64,000 nt of DNA from DASQHL01 sp963843685 (GTDB lineage: Bacteria; Chloroflexota; Dehalococcoidia; DSTF01; JACRBR01), in assembly GCA_963843685.1 (NCBI GenBank), contig CAWJLO010000007.1:1-64000 (forward strand). The letters run 5' to 3'. The translations under genes were made by a program, and so were the position numbers. This document shows, in pieces, positions 52,355-61,312 of this stretch (its first letter is position 1; each line of letters begins with the position of its first letter). The notes under the pieces were generated by a model that saw only the letters and a list, made by a program, of their open reading frames with translations, had not been told where the DNA came from and did not search any database.

Positions 52355-53485
52355 ATGGATCACCCATCCCCCGCGACCGTAACATCTCCTCAAGAAGGAG
52401 CACCCACATGGTCGCCGCACGAGCACTCCCCCAACACCACCACCCTCAACGAAGACGCCTGCTGGGACGCCCTCCGGCAGCGCCGCGTCGCCTCCGACGG
52501 CCTCTTCGTCACCGCCGTCCGCACCACCAAGATCTACTGCCGCCCCTCCTGCCCCTCCCGCACCCCGAAGCGCGAGAACGTCACCTTCTACACCACCCCC
52601 AAACAGGCCGAGGCCGCCGGCTACCGCGCCTGCAAGCGCTGCGACCCCCGCGGCCCCGCCCGCCCCGACGTCGCCCTCGTCCGCCGCATCACCGCCCGCC
52701 TCGACGCCGCCGGCGACCGCGCCCCCTCCCTCGCCGACCTCTCCGACGAGTTCGGCGTCAGCCCCTTCCACCTCCAGCGCACCTTCAAGCGCATCACCGG
52801 CGTCTCGCCGAGACAGTACGCCGCCGCCCGCCGCATCCAGCGCGCCAAGCGCACCCTCCGCAACTCCCGCGACGTCACCGCCGCCATCTACGACGCCGGC
52901 TTCGGCTCCTCCAGCCGCCTCTACGAGCAGTCGTCCCACGCCCTCGGCATGACGCCCGCGCGCTATCGCAACCGCGGCGAGGGCGCCGCCATCTCCTACA
53001 CCATCGCGTCGTGCGAGTTCGGCCGCATGATCGTCGCCGCCACCGACCGCGGCGTCGCCTCCATCGACTTCGCCGCCTCCGACGCCGAGCTCGAGGCCAC
53101 GCTGCACCACGAGTTCGCCAACGCGCAGATCCGCCGCGACGACCGCGGCCTGCGACAGCACGTCGAATCGATCATCGCCGGCATCGACGGCAAGGCCCCC
53201 GCCCACCCCATCCCGCTCGACGTGCGCGCCACCGCCTTCCGCATCCGCGTCTGGGACGCCCTGCGCCAGATCCCGCGCGGCGAGACGCGCTCCTACAGCG
53301 ACATCGCGAAGGCCGTCGGCAGCCCGAAGGCCGTGCGCGCCGTCGGCTCCGCCTGCGCCACCAACCCCACCCCCATCGTCGTCCCCTGCCACCGCGTCGT
53401 CCGCGAAGACGGCACCCTCGGCGGCTACCGCTACGGCCTCGACCGCAAACGCACCCTCCTGGACCGCGAAAAAGCCACGAAATAG
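52355..53485 (+). CDS. ada: Bifunctional Ada: methylphosphotriester/O6-methylguanine-DNA methyltransferase and regulator
   Basis: 376 aa. Ada zinc domain with C62, C66 (YCRPSCPSRTPKRENVTFY) and C93, C96 (ACKRC); AraC-type HTH (LADLSDEFGVSPFHLQRTFKRITGVSPRQY); MGMT domain with catalytic Cys ~345 (IVVPCHRVVREDGTLGGYRYG). The start is uncertain: a strong AAGAAGGAG precedes ATG 52408-52410, which is out of frame by one base, so an indel in the C5 run near 52429 may hide the true start. Confidence 0.93.
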   Translation: MDHPSPATVTSPQEGAPTWSPHEHSPNTTTLNEDACWDALRQRRVASDGLFVTAVRTTKIYCRPSCPSRTPKRENVTFYTTPKQAEAAGYRACKRCDPRGPARPDVALVRRITARLDAAGDRAPSLADLSDEFGVSPFHLQRTFKRITGVSPRQYAAARRIQRAKRTLRNSRDVTAAIYDAGFGSSSRLYEQSSHALGMTPARYRNRGEGAAISYTIASCEFGRMIVAATDRGVASIDFAASDAELEATLHHEFANAQIRRDDRGLRQHVESIIAGIDGKAPAHPIPLDVRATAFRIRVWDALRQIPRGETRSYSDIAKAVGSPKAVRAVGSACATNPTPIVVPCHRVVREDGTLGGYRYGLDRKRTLLDREKATK

Positions 53486-53635
53486 CCAGAACACGCAATG
53501 GAGCGCGAGCATCCCCGCTGCGGGCAATCCAGCCTCCCGCTGCCAAGGCGTCGCGTGCCCCCGGCCGCCACCCGACGACCTCGACACGAGGTGCACCGGA
53601 TCGGCGTCCTCACAACGACAAGCCTGAAGTCGAAG

Positions 53636-53748
53636 GCAGGGAGTGCAGAGAGCGCAGCGCCCTCTGCCGGGGGGCTCCGGGGGGTGTCCCCCCGGGAAAC
53701 TTATCTTTAAGGTGATGCAGGGTACGCGCTAGCGGACACTGCATCACC
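53636..53748 (+). repeat. Interspersed hairpin repeat, copy 13 (tail type a)
   Basis: Tail arms GGTGATGCAG / CTGCATCACC. It lies between ada (+) and the 3' end of the minus-strand YjbR gene, i.e. between convergent genes. Confidence 0.9.
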
Positions 53749-53766
53749 GCACGGCCGGCACTCCTG

Positions 53767-54136
53767 TTACACCAGCGCCGCCAGCCGCTTCGGCGCCGTG
53801 AGCAGATAACTGTCCCGCACCAGCCGCTCCACCTCCCCCCAATCGATCGACTTCCCGTCGACCCGCAACCCCACCCACCCCCGCGGCCCCAGGTACGCCG
53901 GCATGAAGTATCGCTCCGGCTGCGACGCGATCAGCCGCGTGTGCTCTCCCGGCGCCGTCTTCACGCAGATCGAAACGACGCCGTCGCCGTGATGGTCGTT
54001 CAGGTAGTACGCGACGCGTCTTCCCCCGCACCTCGAACTTGATGTGCTCCCCGTCCCGCATCGTCACCTCCGGCAGCCCCATGCAGATCTCCACGATCCG
54101 CCCCCGCCGCTTCGCCACCGTCGCCCCTTCGATCAC
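53767..54136 (-). CDS. MmcQ/YjbR-family protein (frameshifted as read)
   Basis: N-terminus IVEICMGLPEVTMRDGEHIKFEVRGKTRRV. A shift near 54015 leads to AYYLNDHHGDGVVSICVKTA and RYFMPAYLGPRGWVGLRVDG, ending in DSYLLTAPKRLAALV. This is the MmcQ/YjbR (CyaY-like fold) pattern, likely nucleic-acid binding. About 122 aa if repaired. Confidence 0.8.
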
Positions 54137-54161
54137 GGCATCACCTCACACGGCATCGCCC

Positions 54162-55621
54162 CTACGTCCGCCCCGCGCCCGACCGCGCCCATCCGCAAAC
54201 CCTCGCCGCTACCGACACTGACCCGCCCAATCGAAGCTCCCCTCGCCACCACGGTGGAGAGGGGCCGGGGGTGAGGTCGCGCGCGGCGCAATGAAACCGA
54301 AGGAGGGCACAGCCCTCCCCCACCCCTACAACCTGTCCCCTGTCACCTATCCCCTCCCGCCCGATCCGCCCCACGCCCCCCATGAACGGCAACAGCACCT
54401 CCGGCACCTCGATCGTCCCGTCCGGCCGCTGGTTGTTCTCCATGATCGCGATCATCGTCCGCGGCAGCGCCAGCCCCGACCCGTTCAGCGTGTGCACGAA
54501 CTCCGGCTTCCCCCCCGGCTCGCGACGGAACCGGATGTTCGCCCGCCGCGCCTGGAAGTCCGTGCAGTTGCTCACCGAGCTCACCTCCAGCCACTCCCCC
54601 ACCGCCGGCGACCACACCTCCACGTCGTACGTCGCGCCGCGTTGAACCCCAGGTCGCCCGTACAGATGCTGAGCACCCGGTACGTGAACCCGAGCGCCCG
54701 GCACACGTCCAGCGCGTCGTCGAGCATCGACTCCAGCTCCTCGGCCGAGCGCTCCGGCTCGCAGAACTTGTACATCTCGACCTTGTCGAACTGGTGCCCG
54801 CGCTTGATCCCGCGCACGTCGCGGCCCGCGCTCATCTTCTCGCGACGGAAGCACGGCGTGTACGCCGCGTAGTGCAGCGGCAGCACCCCCGCGTCGATGA
54901 TCTCCTCCCCGTGCAGGTTCGTCAGCGGCACCTCCGCCGTCGGCACGAACCAGTAGTCCTCCTCGGCGTCGTGGTAGAGGTTGTCGCGGAACTTCGGCAG
55001 CTGGCCGGAGTGCCACATCGTCTCTTCCTTCACCATCGCCGGCAGGTACATCTCCGTGTACCCGTGCTTGTCGATGTGCAGCTCCAGCATGAAGGCGATC
55101 AGCGCCCGCTGCAGCCGCGCGCCCGCCCCCTTCAGCACGTAGAACCGGCTCCCCGAGAGCTTCACCCCCCGGTCGAAGTCGATGATCCCCAGCGACTCGC
55201 CCAGCTCCCAGTGCGGCTTCCGCCACTCGTCGCGATACTCCTCGCCCGACTGCTGCGCGACCGTGTTCTGCGCCTCGCTCTCCCCGTACGGCGTCGCCGG
55301 GTCGGGGATGTTGGGGATCTCCAGCGCCAGCGCGTCGACCCACGCCTCGACTTCGCGCAGCTGCGGCGTCAGCTCGTCCAGCCGCGTCGACACGCCCTTC
55401 ATCTCGTCGATCATCCGCTGCCGTTCGCCGGGGTCCTTCGCCGCGCCGATCTTCTTCCCCGCGGCGTTCTGCTCCGCGCGCAGCCGCTCCGTCTCGGACA
55501 GCAGGTCCCGCCGCCGCACGTCCAGCTTGAGGATCTCGTCGAGCGGCCCCGGCGTCTGCCGGTCGGCCAGCGACTTCCGCACCACGTCCGGATGCTCGCG
55601 GATGAATTGCAGTGACAGCAT
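54162..55621 (-). CDS. serS: Seryl-tRNA synthetase (frameshifted as read; 3' end uncertain)
   Basis: Charges tRNA-Ser. The N-terminal coiled-coil arm starts MLSLQFIREHPDVVRKSLADR. Class II motif 1 region (GARLQRALIAFMLELHI), motif 2 (TPCFRREKMSAGRDVRGIKR), a shift near 54640, then VSNCTDFQARRANIRFR and motif 3 (LNGSGLALPRTMIAIMENNQ), PEVLLPFMGG. SerS normally ends just after that. The remaining ~70 residues down to 54162 look like read-through of non-coding DNA, so the true stop is probably near 54370 with another indel. Confidence 0.9.
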
Positions 55622-55647
55622 GAGGTGAGTCTAGTCGCTTCGAGCGT

Positions 55648-56202
55648 TTAGCCGGAAGCGCGGGACCTGGGATCCGCCAGCCAGAACTGCTCTACCTCGA
55701 TCAGCAGGCACTTCTCGCGCCGCGCGACCGCCCGGCACCCCTCGATGATCTTCGCGTAAGTCCCATACCGCGTGATCCCGTTGATCGTCGTGACCGTGTT
55801 CGCACCCTCTCGCGGGTGCAGCAGCCCGCGAATCTCGCCGTAGTACGGAAGCGCAGCGAGCCCCTTCCACAGACCCGCGTCGATCGGCGGATGCACCAAC
55901 GCCGAGAGTCCGCGCGGCCCGTCTCCACCGACGTACACCCGCGTCTTGAGATACACGTTGATCAGTTTCGCCGCCCACCCCACCGAGAACGTCCGCCGCC
56001 CGAGAAGCGCCACGCTCTCCCGGTGCCACGCAGAGAACGCTTCCTCGCTGACGACGCCGTCCCCGAACAGCCGCGCGAAGTCGACCTCATCGAGTGCGTC
56101 GTACACGTCCCGTCTCGACTTCGGATGTCCCGCGCCTGCGCGCAACGCGGAGAGCGCCGTCCATCGCGCGAAGTCGTCGACGATCTTCGTGCGTGGCGTC
56201 AC
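55648..56202 (-). CDS. Conserved hypothetical protein
   Basis: 184 aa from GTG 56202 (GGGGAG upstream), overlapping the NUDIX stop by 4 bp. Mixed fold: FARWTALSALRAGAGHPKSR, ESVALLGRRTFSVGWAAKLINVYLKTRVYVG, PIDAGLWKGLAALPYYGEIR. It resembles uncharacterised DNA-damage- or restriction-linked proteins only loosely; no function is proposed. Confidence 0.6.
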   Translation of the reverse strand: MTPRTKIVDDFARWTALSALRAGAGHPKSRRDVYDALDEVDFARLFGDGVVSEEAFSAWHRESVALLGRRTFSVGWAAKLINVYLKTRVYVGGDGPRGLSALVHPPIDAGLWKGLAALPYYGEIRGLLHPREGANTVTTINGITRYGTYAKIIEGCRAVARREKCLLIEVEQFWLADPRSRASG

Positions 56203-56699
56203 GAGCTCCCCTTCATCCGGCTCGCCCCTCGAACGAGCTCCATCGCCCGCAACCCCAACACCCGCACGTCCTCCTCCACCCCGATGTCCACCCCGCACGA
56301 CGCCACCGGCAACGGCTGGTCCCGCCGCAGCTGCTCCTCCGTCACCCAGATGAACCCGTGGTCAGCGTCCGGCTCCTGCCGCGCCGCTCCCGCCACCGGC
56401 CGCAGCGCGTACGACATGTCGATGTGCTGGTGCGGCCCCTCCTCAACGTCCGCGCAGATGATGACGATCGGCGTCGCGATCTGCGCCACGTTCGAGAACG
56501 GCAGCGGCGACACGTGCGGCACCACCTCCGCCACGATCCCCGTCTCCTCCAACACCTCTCGCACGACCGCCTGCACCGGGTCTTCGTTCGGGTCGATGTG
56601 CCCGCCGGGTGGCAGCCACAATTGCAGCTTCTTGTGCCAGTGCAGCAGCGTGCGATCGCCCTCGCACACGAACCCCGTCACCGTAAAGTGCCGCTCCAT
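56199..56699 (-). CDS. NUDIX hydrolase
   Basis: 166 aa from ATG 56699. Complete Nudix box GGHIDPNEDPVQAVVREVLE then ETGI, with the Glu residues that bind metal. The protein hydrolyses a nucleoside-diphosphate-linked substrate. An unusual C-terminal part (VEEGPHQHIDMSYALRPVAG) is shared with a phosphatase-like NUDIX subgroup. Confidence 0.9.
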   Translation of the reverse strand: MERHFTVTGFVCEGDRTLLHWHKKLQLWLPPGGHIDPNEDPVQAVVREVLEETGIVAEVVPHVSPLPFSNVAQIATPIVIICADVEEGPHQHIDMSYALRPVAGAARQEPDADHGFIWVTEEQLRRDQPLPVASCGVDIGVEEDVRVLGLRAMELVRGASRMKGSS

Positions 56700-56814
56700 G
56701 CGGTGAGTGTAGCGGCCTCGTGACGCCATCGACATCGAGGTCCCCGCGCGATCGTAGGGGCGGCCCCACGTGGCCGCCCTCTTCGCATCGACGACCGCCC
56801 GTGAGGTCAGGCTC

Positions 56815-57788
56815 TCACCCGCCGAGAAACTGCTCGATCGCCGCCACGCACGCGTCCGGCTGCTCCTCCAGCATCAGGTGACCCGCCCGCTCGATCTCCA
56901 CCACCCGCGCCTGCGGCAGCAGCTCCCGCAGCCGTTCCGCTACCTCCGGCGGCGCCGCACGGTCCGCCGCTGCGCTCAGCGATCAGCACCGGCATCGTGA
57001 TCCGCGTCCGGTCGATCGGCCCGTCGCGCGCCGTGTCCCGCACCGCCCGCAGCGTCGACGCCAGCGTCCCCCGGATCCGCATCGGCGCCTCGTACCCACG
57101 GACAACGATTCCGGCGTGACCCCTCCTGCGTCGTAGCTCCAGAAGCGCACCAGCCGCCGCGACAACAGTCGCATGTGCCCATACCGTTGCGCCGCCTTCG
57201 CGACGAGCGCTGATCGTTCGACGCCCCACGCCGCGCCGAGCGTCAGCCGCTCCAGTAGAGCCGCGACCGCCGCCGGCGCACCCCGCGCCACGTGCTGCGC
57301 CAGCGTCTCGTCTCCCGTCGCCGAGCCCACGAGCACGATCGCCTCCGTCACGCTCCGGGTGCGTCGCCGCGAACCGCTGCACGATCGCCCCGCCCAGCGA
57401 ATGACCCGCGAACGTCGCCCGCTCGATGCCCAGCGCGTCGAGCAGACCGCGCAGCATCGCCACCTGGTCGTCGTGCGACAATCCCGTCGCCGCGCGCTCG
57501 CTATATCCGCACCCCTTCAGGTCAACCGCGATCAGCGCGGTGGTGCCGCGCCAGCAGCGGTATCACCTCGCGAAACGTCCACGTGCTCCCCCCGAACCCG
57601 TGCACCAGCACGATCGCTGGCCCGTCGCCCTCAACGACGCAGTGCACGCCGTACCCGTCGACGTCGACGATCCGCCCCGGCTTCTCCGCGTCTTCCCAAT
57701 CGACGTCTTCGCCCAGCCCCGGCCGCCCGACGAGGAGCCCGCCGGCTGCCGCCGCGAGCACGCCCAATGCAATCGTCCGTCGCCTCAT
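56815..57788 (-). CDS. Alpha/beta hydrolase with signal anchor (about four frameshifts as read)
   Basis: N-terminal MRRRTIALGVLAAAAGGLLV is a signal anchor. VVEGDGPAIVLVHGFGGSTWTFREV gives the oxyanion region, ATFAGHSLGGAIVQRFAATHPE the nucleophile Ser, ITMPVLIAE the acid strand, and VVEIERAGHLMLEEQPDACV the His. Shifts near 57530, 57375, 57110 and 56985 break the frame. All catalytic parts are readable, so it is either a recent pseudogene or a stretch with several base-call errors. Confidence 0.65.
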
Positions 57789-57973
57789 CCACCCTCCCGC
57801 CGTGGCCGCGGTCATCCTCGCGCCCCTCCACGGCCACAACCACAACCCCGGCGCCCCGCTGACACCCGCTTTGTTGGACGAATCTCATCCTACGTGCGGC
57901 CCGGCGGAACTAGAATCGCGTCCATCCACAAAGCGACTGCCGAGGGACAACGAACAGCGAAGGGGTCAACCTC

Positions 57974-58666
57974 ATGCGACGACACTCGTTCCGCACGGGC
58001 TTCTTGCTGGCCATCGTCTCACTCCTCGCTGGAGCCGCGCTCGTCGCCTGCAGCAGCGGCACCAGCTCCAGCGACAAGACCGCCACCGCCGCCGCGGCGA
58101 CCACCTCCGGCGGCGCTGCCACACAGACCACCGGCGGCGCGGCCACCGAGACCACCGGCGGCGCCCCGACCGAGAGCACCGCGGCCACCGCGGCGCCGAC
58201 GACGGCATCGTCGTCCTCCAGCAGTTCCGCCACCCTCCCCGCCGACGCCTGCACGCTCATGACGAACGACGAGGCGTCGACGCTCGCCGGCACCGCCGTG
58301 ACCGGCAACACCGGGACCCAGACGACGGGCGTGTACCAGGGCGGGACGACCGCGCCGTGCGACTTCTACGGCCCGGGCGGCACCGGCGACCACCCCGTGA
58401 CCCTCTGGATCACGTCGTTTGCCAGCGCAGACGCCGCGCACACGTTCATCCAGGGAGAGACCAACCTGTACAAGATCGGCCAGGGATTCAAGACCCCCTC
58501 CGGCCTCGGCGATGAGGCGATCGAGGCCACGATCGGCGGCATGACCGGCGTCCAGGCCCGCGTCGGCTCCCTCGTCGTGCAGCTGAACGCAGGCAGCCGC
58601 GACTACCCGGCCCCCGACTCCTCCGCCATGGAAGCCATGGTGCAAACCATCATCAGCCGCCTCTAG
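57974..58666 (+). CDS. Secreted lipoprotein with Thr/Gly repeat linker
   Basis: 230 aa. Lipobox LVACSSG (Cys ~26), then a low-complexity linker with near-repeats (GGAATQTTGGAATETTGGAP). The C-terminal domain contains DACTLMTNDEASTLAGTAV, TTAPCDFYGPGG (a likely disulfide), and GLGDEAIEATIGGMTGVQAR, similar to DUF3558-type domains. Function unknown. Confidence 0.75.
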   Translation: MRRHSFRTGFLLAIVSLLAGAALVACSSGTSSSDKTATAAAATTSGGAATQTTGGAATETTGGAPTESTAATAAPTTASSSSSSSATLPADACTLMTNDEASTLAGTAVTGNTGTQTTGVYQGGTTAPCDFYGPGGTGDHPVTLWITSFASADAAHTFIQGETNLYKIGQGFKTPSGLGDEAIEATIGGMTGVQARVGSLVVQLNAGSRDYPAPDSSAMEAMVQTIISRL

Positions 58667-58696
58667 CACACGCGCATCTCACAGGGACGAAACACA

Positions 58697-58718
58697 GGGC
58701 GGCCCACCGGGGCCGCCC
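58697..58718 (+). terminator. GC-rich hairpin after the lipoprotein gene
   Basis: GGGCGGCCC-ACCG-GGGCCGCCC, a 9-bp stem with a tetraloop 31 bp after the stop codon. Almost the same as the hairpin at 8784-8802, so this is probably the terminator form favoured by this organism. Confidence 0.6.
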
Positions 58719-58825
58719 TCGCGCACAGGCGCCTCTGCGAGGTCATCAATAGCCATCCTCCCAATCCTCATGCGATAATCGCGAGGCCCGCGCCCCGCGG
58801 CAGCCCGAGCGTCAGGAGACAGCCC

Positions 58826-60190
58826 GTGCAGGTGCCGGACACGCGCTACGCCCGCACCGGCGACCTCCGCCTCGCCTACCACAGGTGGGGTGATGGCCCG
58901 CCCCTGCTCATCATCCCCGATCTTGTGTCCAACGTGGAGATCGCCTGGGAGCACGAGCTCTACCGTCGATGTCTCGAGCACCTCGGCCAGCACATGACGT
59001 GCGTCTACTTCGACAAGCGCGGCATCGGCCTCTCCGACCGCTTCGATGACGCGCCGACGCTCGAGCAGCGCAACGAGGACATCCTCGCCGTCATGGACGC
59101 CGTCGGCTGGCAGCGCGCGCACGTCCTCGGCACGTCCGAGGGCGCGGCCATGGCCCAGCTCTTTGCCGCCGACTTCCCCGAACGCGTGGAGAGCGTGACG
59201 CTTATCAACACCTTCGTGTCGCCGCGCTACTACAGCAACATCCCGCGGTACATGAAGAAGGGCGATCCGTGGATCAACGACGGCCAGAAGATCTACGAGC
59301 ACTTCCAACAGATTGTCGAGACGTGGGGCGAGGACGCCACCGAGATGGTCGCCTGGGAGATCCCCAGTCAGGCCGGCAACGAGTCGTTTACGCGTTGGAT
59401 GGCTCGGCTCCAGCGCCTCGCTTCGAGCCCGCGTGACTTCATCCGCCAGCTGCAGAGCATCATGGCGTTGGACGCCGGCGACGCGCCCGAGCGCATCAAG
59501 GCCCGCACGCTTGTCATGCACGTCGCCGGTGATCAGGTACTGAACGTCGCCATGGGCCGCCTGCTCGGCGACGTCATCGCCGGCGCGAGGTACGTCGAGA
59601 TCGAAGGCGCCGACCACTTCGCCTGGATCCTGCCCAACTGGCGGGACGTTGATGACGCCGTCATCGAATTTGCCACGGGCGCCTCGCCCAAGCGGATCAC
59701 CCGGCGGCAGTTCGGCACCGTCCTGTTTACCGACATCGTCGAGTCCACCCGCCAGTCGGCGTCCGTCGGCGATGCGAATTGGCGCGCCGTCCTCGACGGC
59801 CACGACCGCACCGCCCGCGCTCTCATCGATCAGCATCTCGGTCGCGTCGTCAAGAGCACCGGCGACGGCCTGCTCGCCGTCTTCGATACCCCGTCACACG
59901 GCGTCGAGTGCGGCGTCAGGATGTGCGACGCGCTGAAAGGCATCGGCGTGCCCATTCGCGCCGGCGTCCACGCCGGCGAGATCGAGGTTCACGACGACGG
60001 CGACATCTCCGGCATCGCCGTCAACCTCGCTGCCCGTGTCGAGCAGAACGCCGCCGACGGCGAGCTCTGGACCTCCTCCACCGTCCGCGACCTCATGCTC
60101 GGCGGCGGCGCAACCTTCACCGAACGCGGCGAGCATCAGCTCAAGGGCATCGACGGCAGCTGGCGCCTCTTCTCGGTACGTCTCGCGTAG
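58826..60190 (+). CDS. Alpha/beta-hydrolase / class III nucleotidyl cyclase fusion
   Basis: 454 aa from GTG 58826. The N-terminal ~270 residues are a hydrolase domain (GDGPPLLIIPDLVSNVEIAW, YFDKRGIGLSDRF, LGTSEGAAMAQLFAA with Ser at the elbow). The C-terminal ~165 form a cyclase domain (FGTVLFTDIVESTRQSASVG with metal Asp, VVKSTGDGLLAVFDTP, GEIEVHDDGDISGIAVNLAARV). It would make cAMP or cGMP in response to something the hydrolase-like domain binds. Intact counterpart of the pseudogene at 22795. Confidence 0.88.
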   Translation: MQVPDTRYARTGDLRLAYHRWGDGPPLLIIPDLVSNVEIAWEHELYRRCLEHLGQHMTCVYFDKRGIGLSDRFDDAPTLEQRNEDILAVMDAVGWQRAHVLGTSEGAAMAQLFAADFPERVESVTLINTFVSPRYYSNIPRYMKKGDPWINDGQKIYEHFQQIVETWGEDATEMVAWEIPSQAGNESFTRWMARLQRLASSPRDFIRQLQSIMALDAGDAPERIKARTLVMHVAGDQVLNVAMGRLLGDVIAGARYVEIEGADHFAWILPNWRDVDDAVIEFATGASPKRITRRQFGTVLFTDIVESTRQSASVGDANWRAVLDGHDRTARALIDQHLGRVVKSTGDGLLAVFDTPSHGVECGVRMCDALKGIGVPIRAGVHAGEIEVHDDGDISGIAVNLAARVEQNAADGELWTSSTVRDLMLGGGATFTERGEHQLKGIDGSWRLFSVRLA

Positions 60191-60205
60191 CGTAGCCGTC
60201 CACCC

Positions 60206-60928
60206 TCACTCCTCGAACACCCTCACCGCCCGCGCGCTTGTAAGCGGCACGTTCTGCGGTGGCCCCCCGCTGATCCCCGGCGGCGTCCGCTGATAGAACC
60301 ACGACCCGTCCGTCCCGACCGTCACGTCCCCCACCAGCCACGACGTGTCGGTGCACGAGAAGTTGGCCCGCTTCCCGTTCACCCCGAACGTCGCCCCCTG
60401 CACGAAGCTGCACGTCACCCCGTCCGCCAGCTCGATGTCCGTTGCGGAAGGCTGCCCGCCCTCCGCGTTCCCCGGCCCGCACCCGGTGTTGGGACTGCAG
60501 CCCAGCTTCTGGTCCAGCACCACCGTCACGCCGTCGCTGCTCTTCGGGAAGTCCGTCGGGCACACGACCGATGTCGCGTCCGCGCCGCTGAGGCTGTAGC
60601 ACGGGTCGATGAGATTCGCCCCGCTCGTCAGCGCCGTATCCAGCGAGCAGCGCCAGGCGTCCGCCCGCCCCGACACGTTCGAGCCCACCCAGCAGAACCC
60701 GTGCAGCGTCATCGTCGGTGTGATCGTGGTCGGGTCCAATACGACGATCTCAGGCGCCCCGGACGTCGATGCCGTCGCGCTTGCGGTCGCTGCGGTGGAG
60801 GGCGTGTTCGTCACTTCAGGCGTGATCTCCGGTGCCACCGCCTTCGACGCGCACGCAACGCACATAAGGCCGACCGCCAGCACCAGCGTCGTCCATCGTG
60901 CCAATCGCGCCGCCCCCATGCGCTCCAT
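60206..60928 (-). CDS. Secreted lipoprotein, Cys-rich
   Basis: 240 aa from ATG 60928. Signal peptide and lipobox LMCVACAS, a Thr/Ser linker (NTPSTAATASATASTSGAP), then a domain with eight or more Cys (FCWVGSN, WRCSLD, DPCYSLSG, VVCPTDF, KLGCSPNTGCGPG, VTCSFV, FSCTDTSW) that suggests several disulfides. Family not recognised. It converges on the cyclase gene. Confidence 0.7.
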   Translation of the reverse strand: MERMGAARLARWTTLVLAVGLMCVACASKAVAPEITPEVTNTPSTAATASATASTSGAPEIVVLDPTTITPTMTLHGFCWVGSNVSGRADAWRCSLDTALTSGANLIDPCYSLSGADATSVVCPTDFPKSSDGVTVVLDQKLGCSPNTGCGPGNAEGGQPSATDIELADGVTCSFVQGATFGVNGKRANFSCTDTSWLVGDVTVGTDGSWFYQRTPPGISGGPPQNVPLTSARAVRVFEE

Positions 60929-61050
60929 GCCGTGATCGTACCACCGACGCTCTCGGATGGCGGATTTCGCTGGCGCTTCCGCGCGTACAAGACGGCCGTC
61001 GAAGCATCCTGACGCGCCCCGGGAATGTCGCCCCTCCGGTAGCCACGCAG

Positions 61051-61080
61051 CGTCATCCTGAGCGCAGCGAAGGATCTCGG
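61051..61080. repeat. Short 'CGTCATCCTGAGCGCAGCGA' element
   Basis: A single copy of the common bacterial intergenic element reading TCATCCTGAGCGCAGCGAAG. It is known from many unrelated high-GC genomes; its function is unknown. It lies in the 260-bp gap between the lipoprotein and the repeat copy 14; nothing else is evident there. Confidence 0.4.
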
Positions 61081-61190
61081 TCGCCACCTGAGCCCCGGCG
61101 ACCATCTCGGAGCGCCAGCAAGCAGTCTTCACCGGGGCGCCTCTCCGGTCACCACGCTTTCCAAAAGACAGCCCGGCCGCGGCCGGCGAA

Positions 61191-61304
61191 GCAGGGAGTG
61201 CAGAGAGCGCAGCGCCCTCTGCCGGGGGGCTCCGGGGGGTGTCCCCCCGGCCATAGCAAATGTAGGGTGGCGCAGGGTACGCGCCAGCGGACACTGCGCC
61301 ACCC
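61191..61304 (+). repeat. Interspersed hairpin repeat, copy 14 (tail type a)
   Basis: Tail arms GGGTGGCGCAG / CTGCGCCACCC, perfect 11 bp. The linker hairpin is lost (CCATAGCAAATGTAG). It lies between two minus-strand genes, antisense to both. Confidence 0.9.
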
Positions 61305-61312
61305 AGCACAAG

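Noticed and set aside
54162..54375. Genuine C-terminal extension of seryl-tRNA synthetase
   Set aside because: The segment after PEVLLPFMGG has no SerS counterpart and reads through low-complexity intergenic-like DNA. An indel hiding the stop is more likely.
7004..61304. Open frames through the hairpin repeats giving peptides like GGHPPEPPGRGRCALCTP or SAESAAPSAGGLRGVSP, sometimes extending real genes
   Set aside because: They recur only because the repeat DNA recurs; they have no RBS and occur on both strands. They are repeat shadows, not a peptide family.
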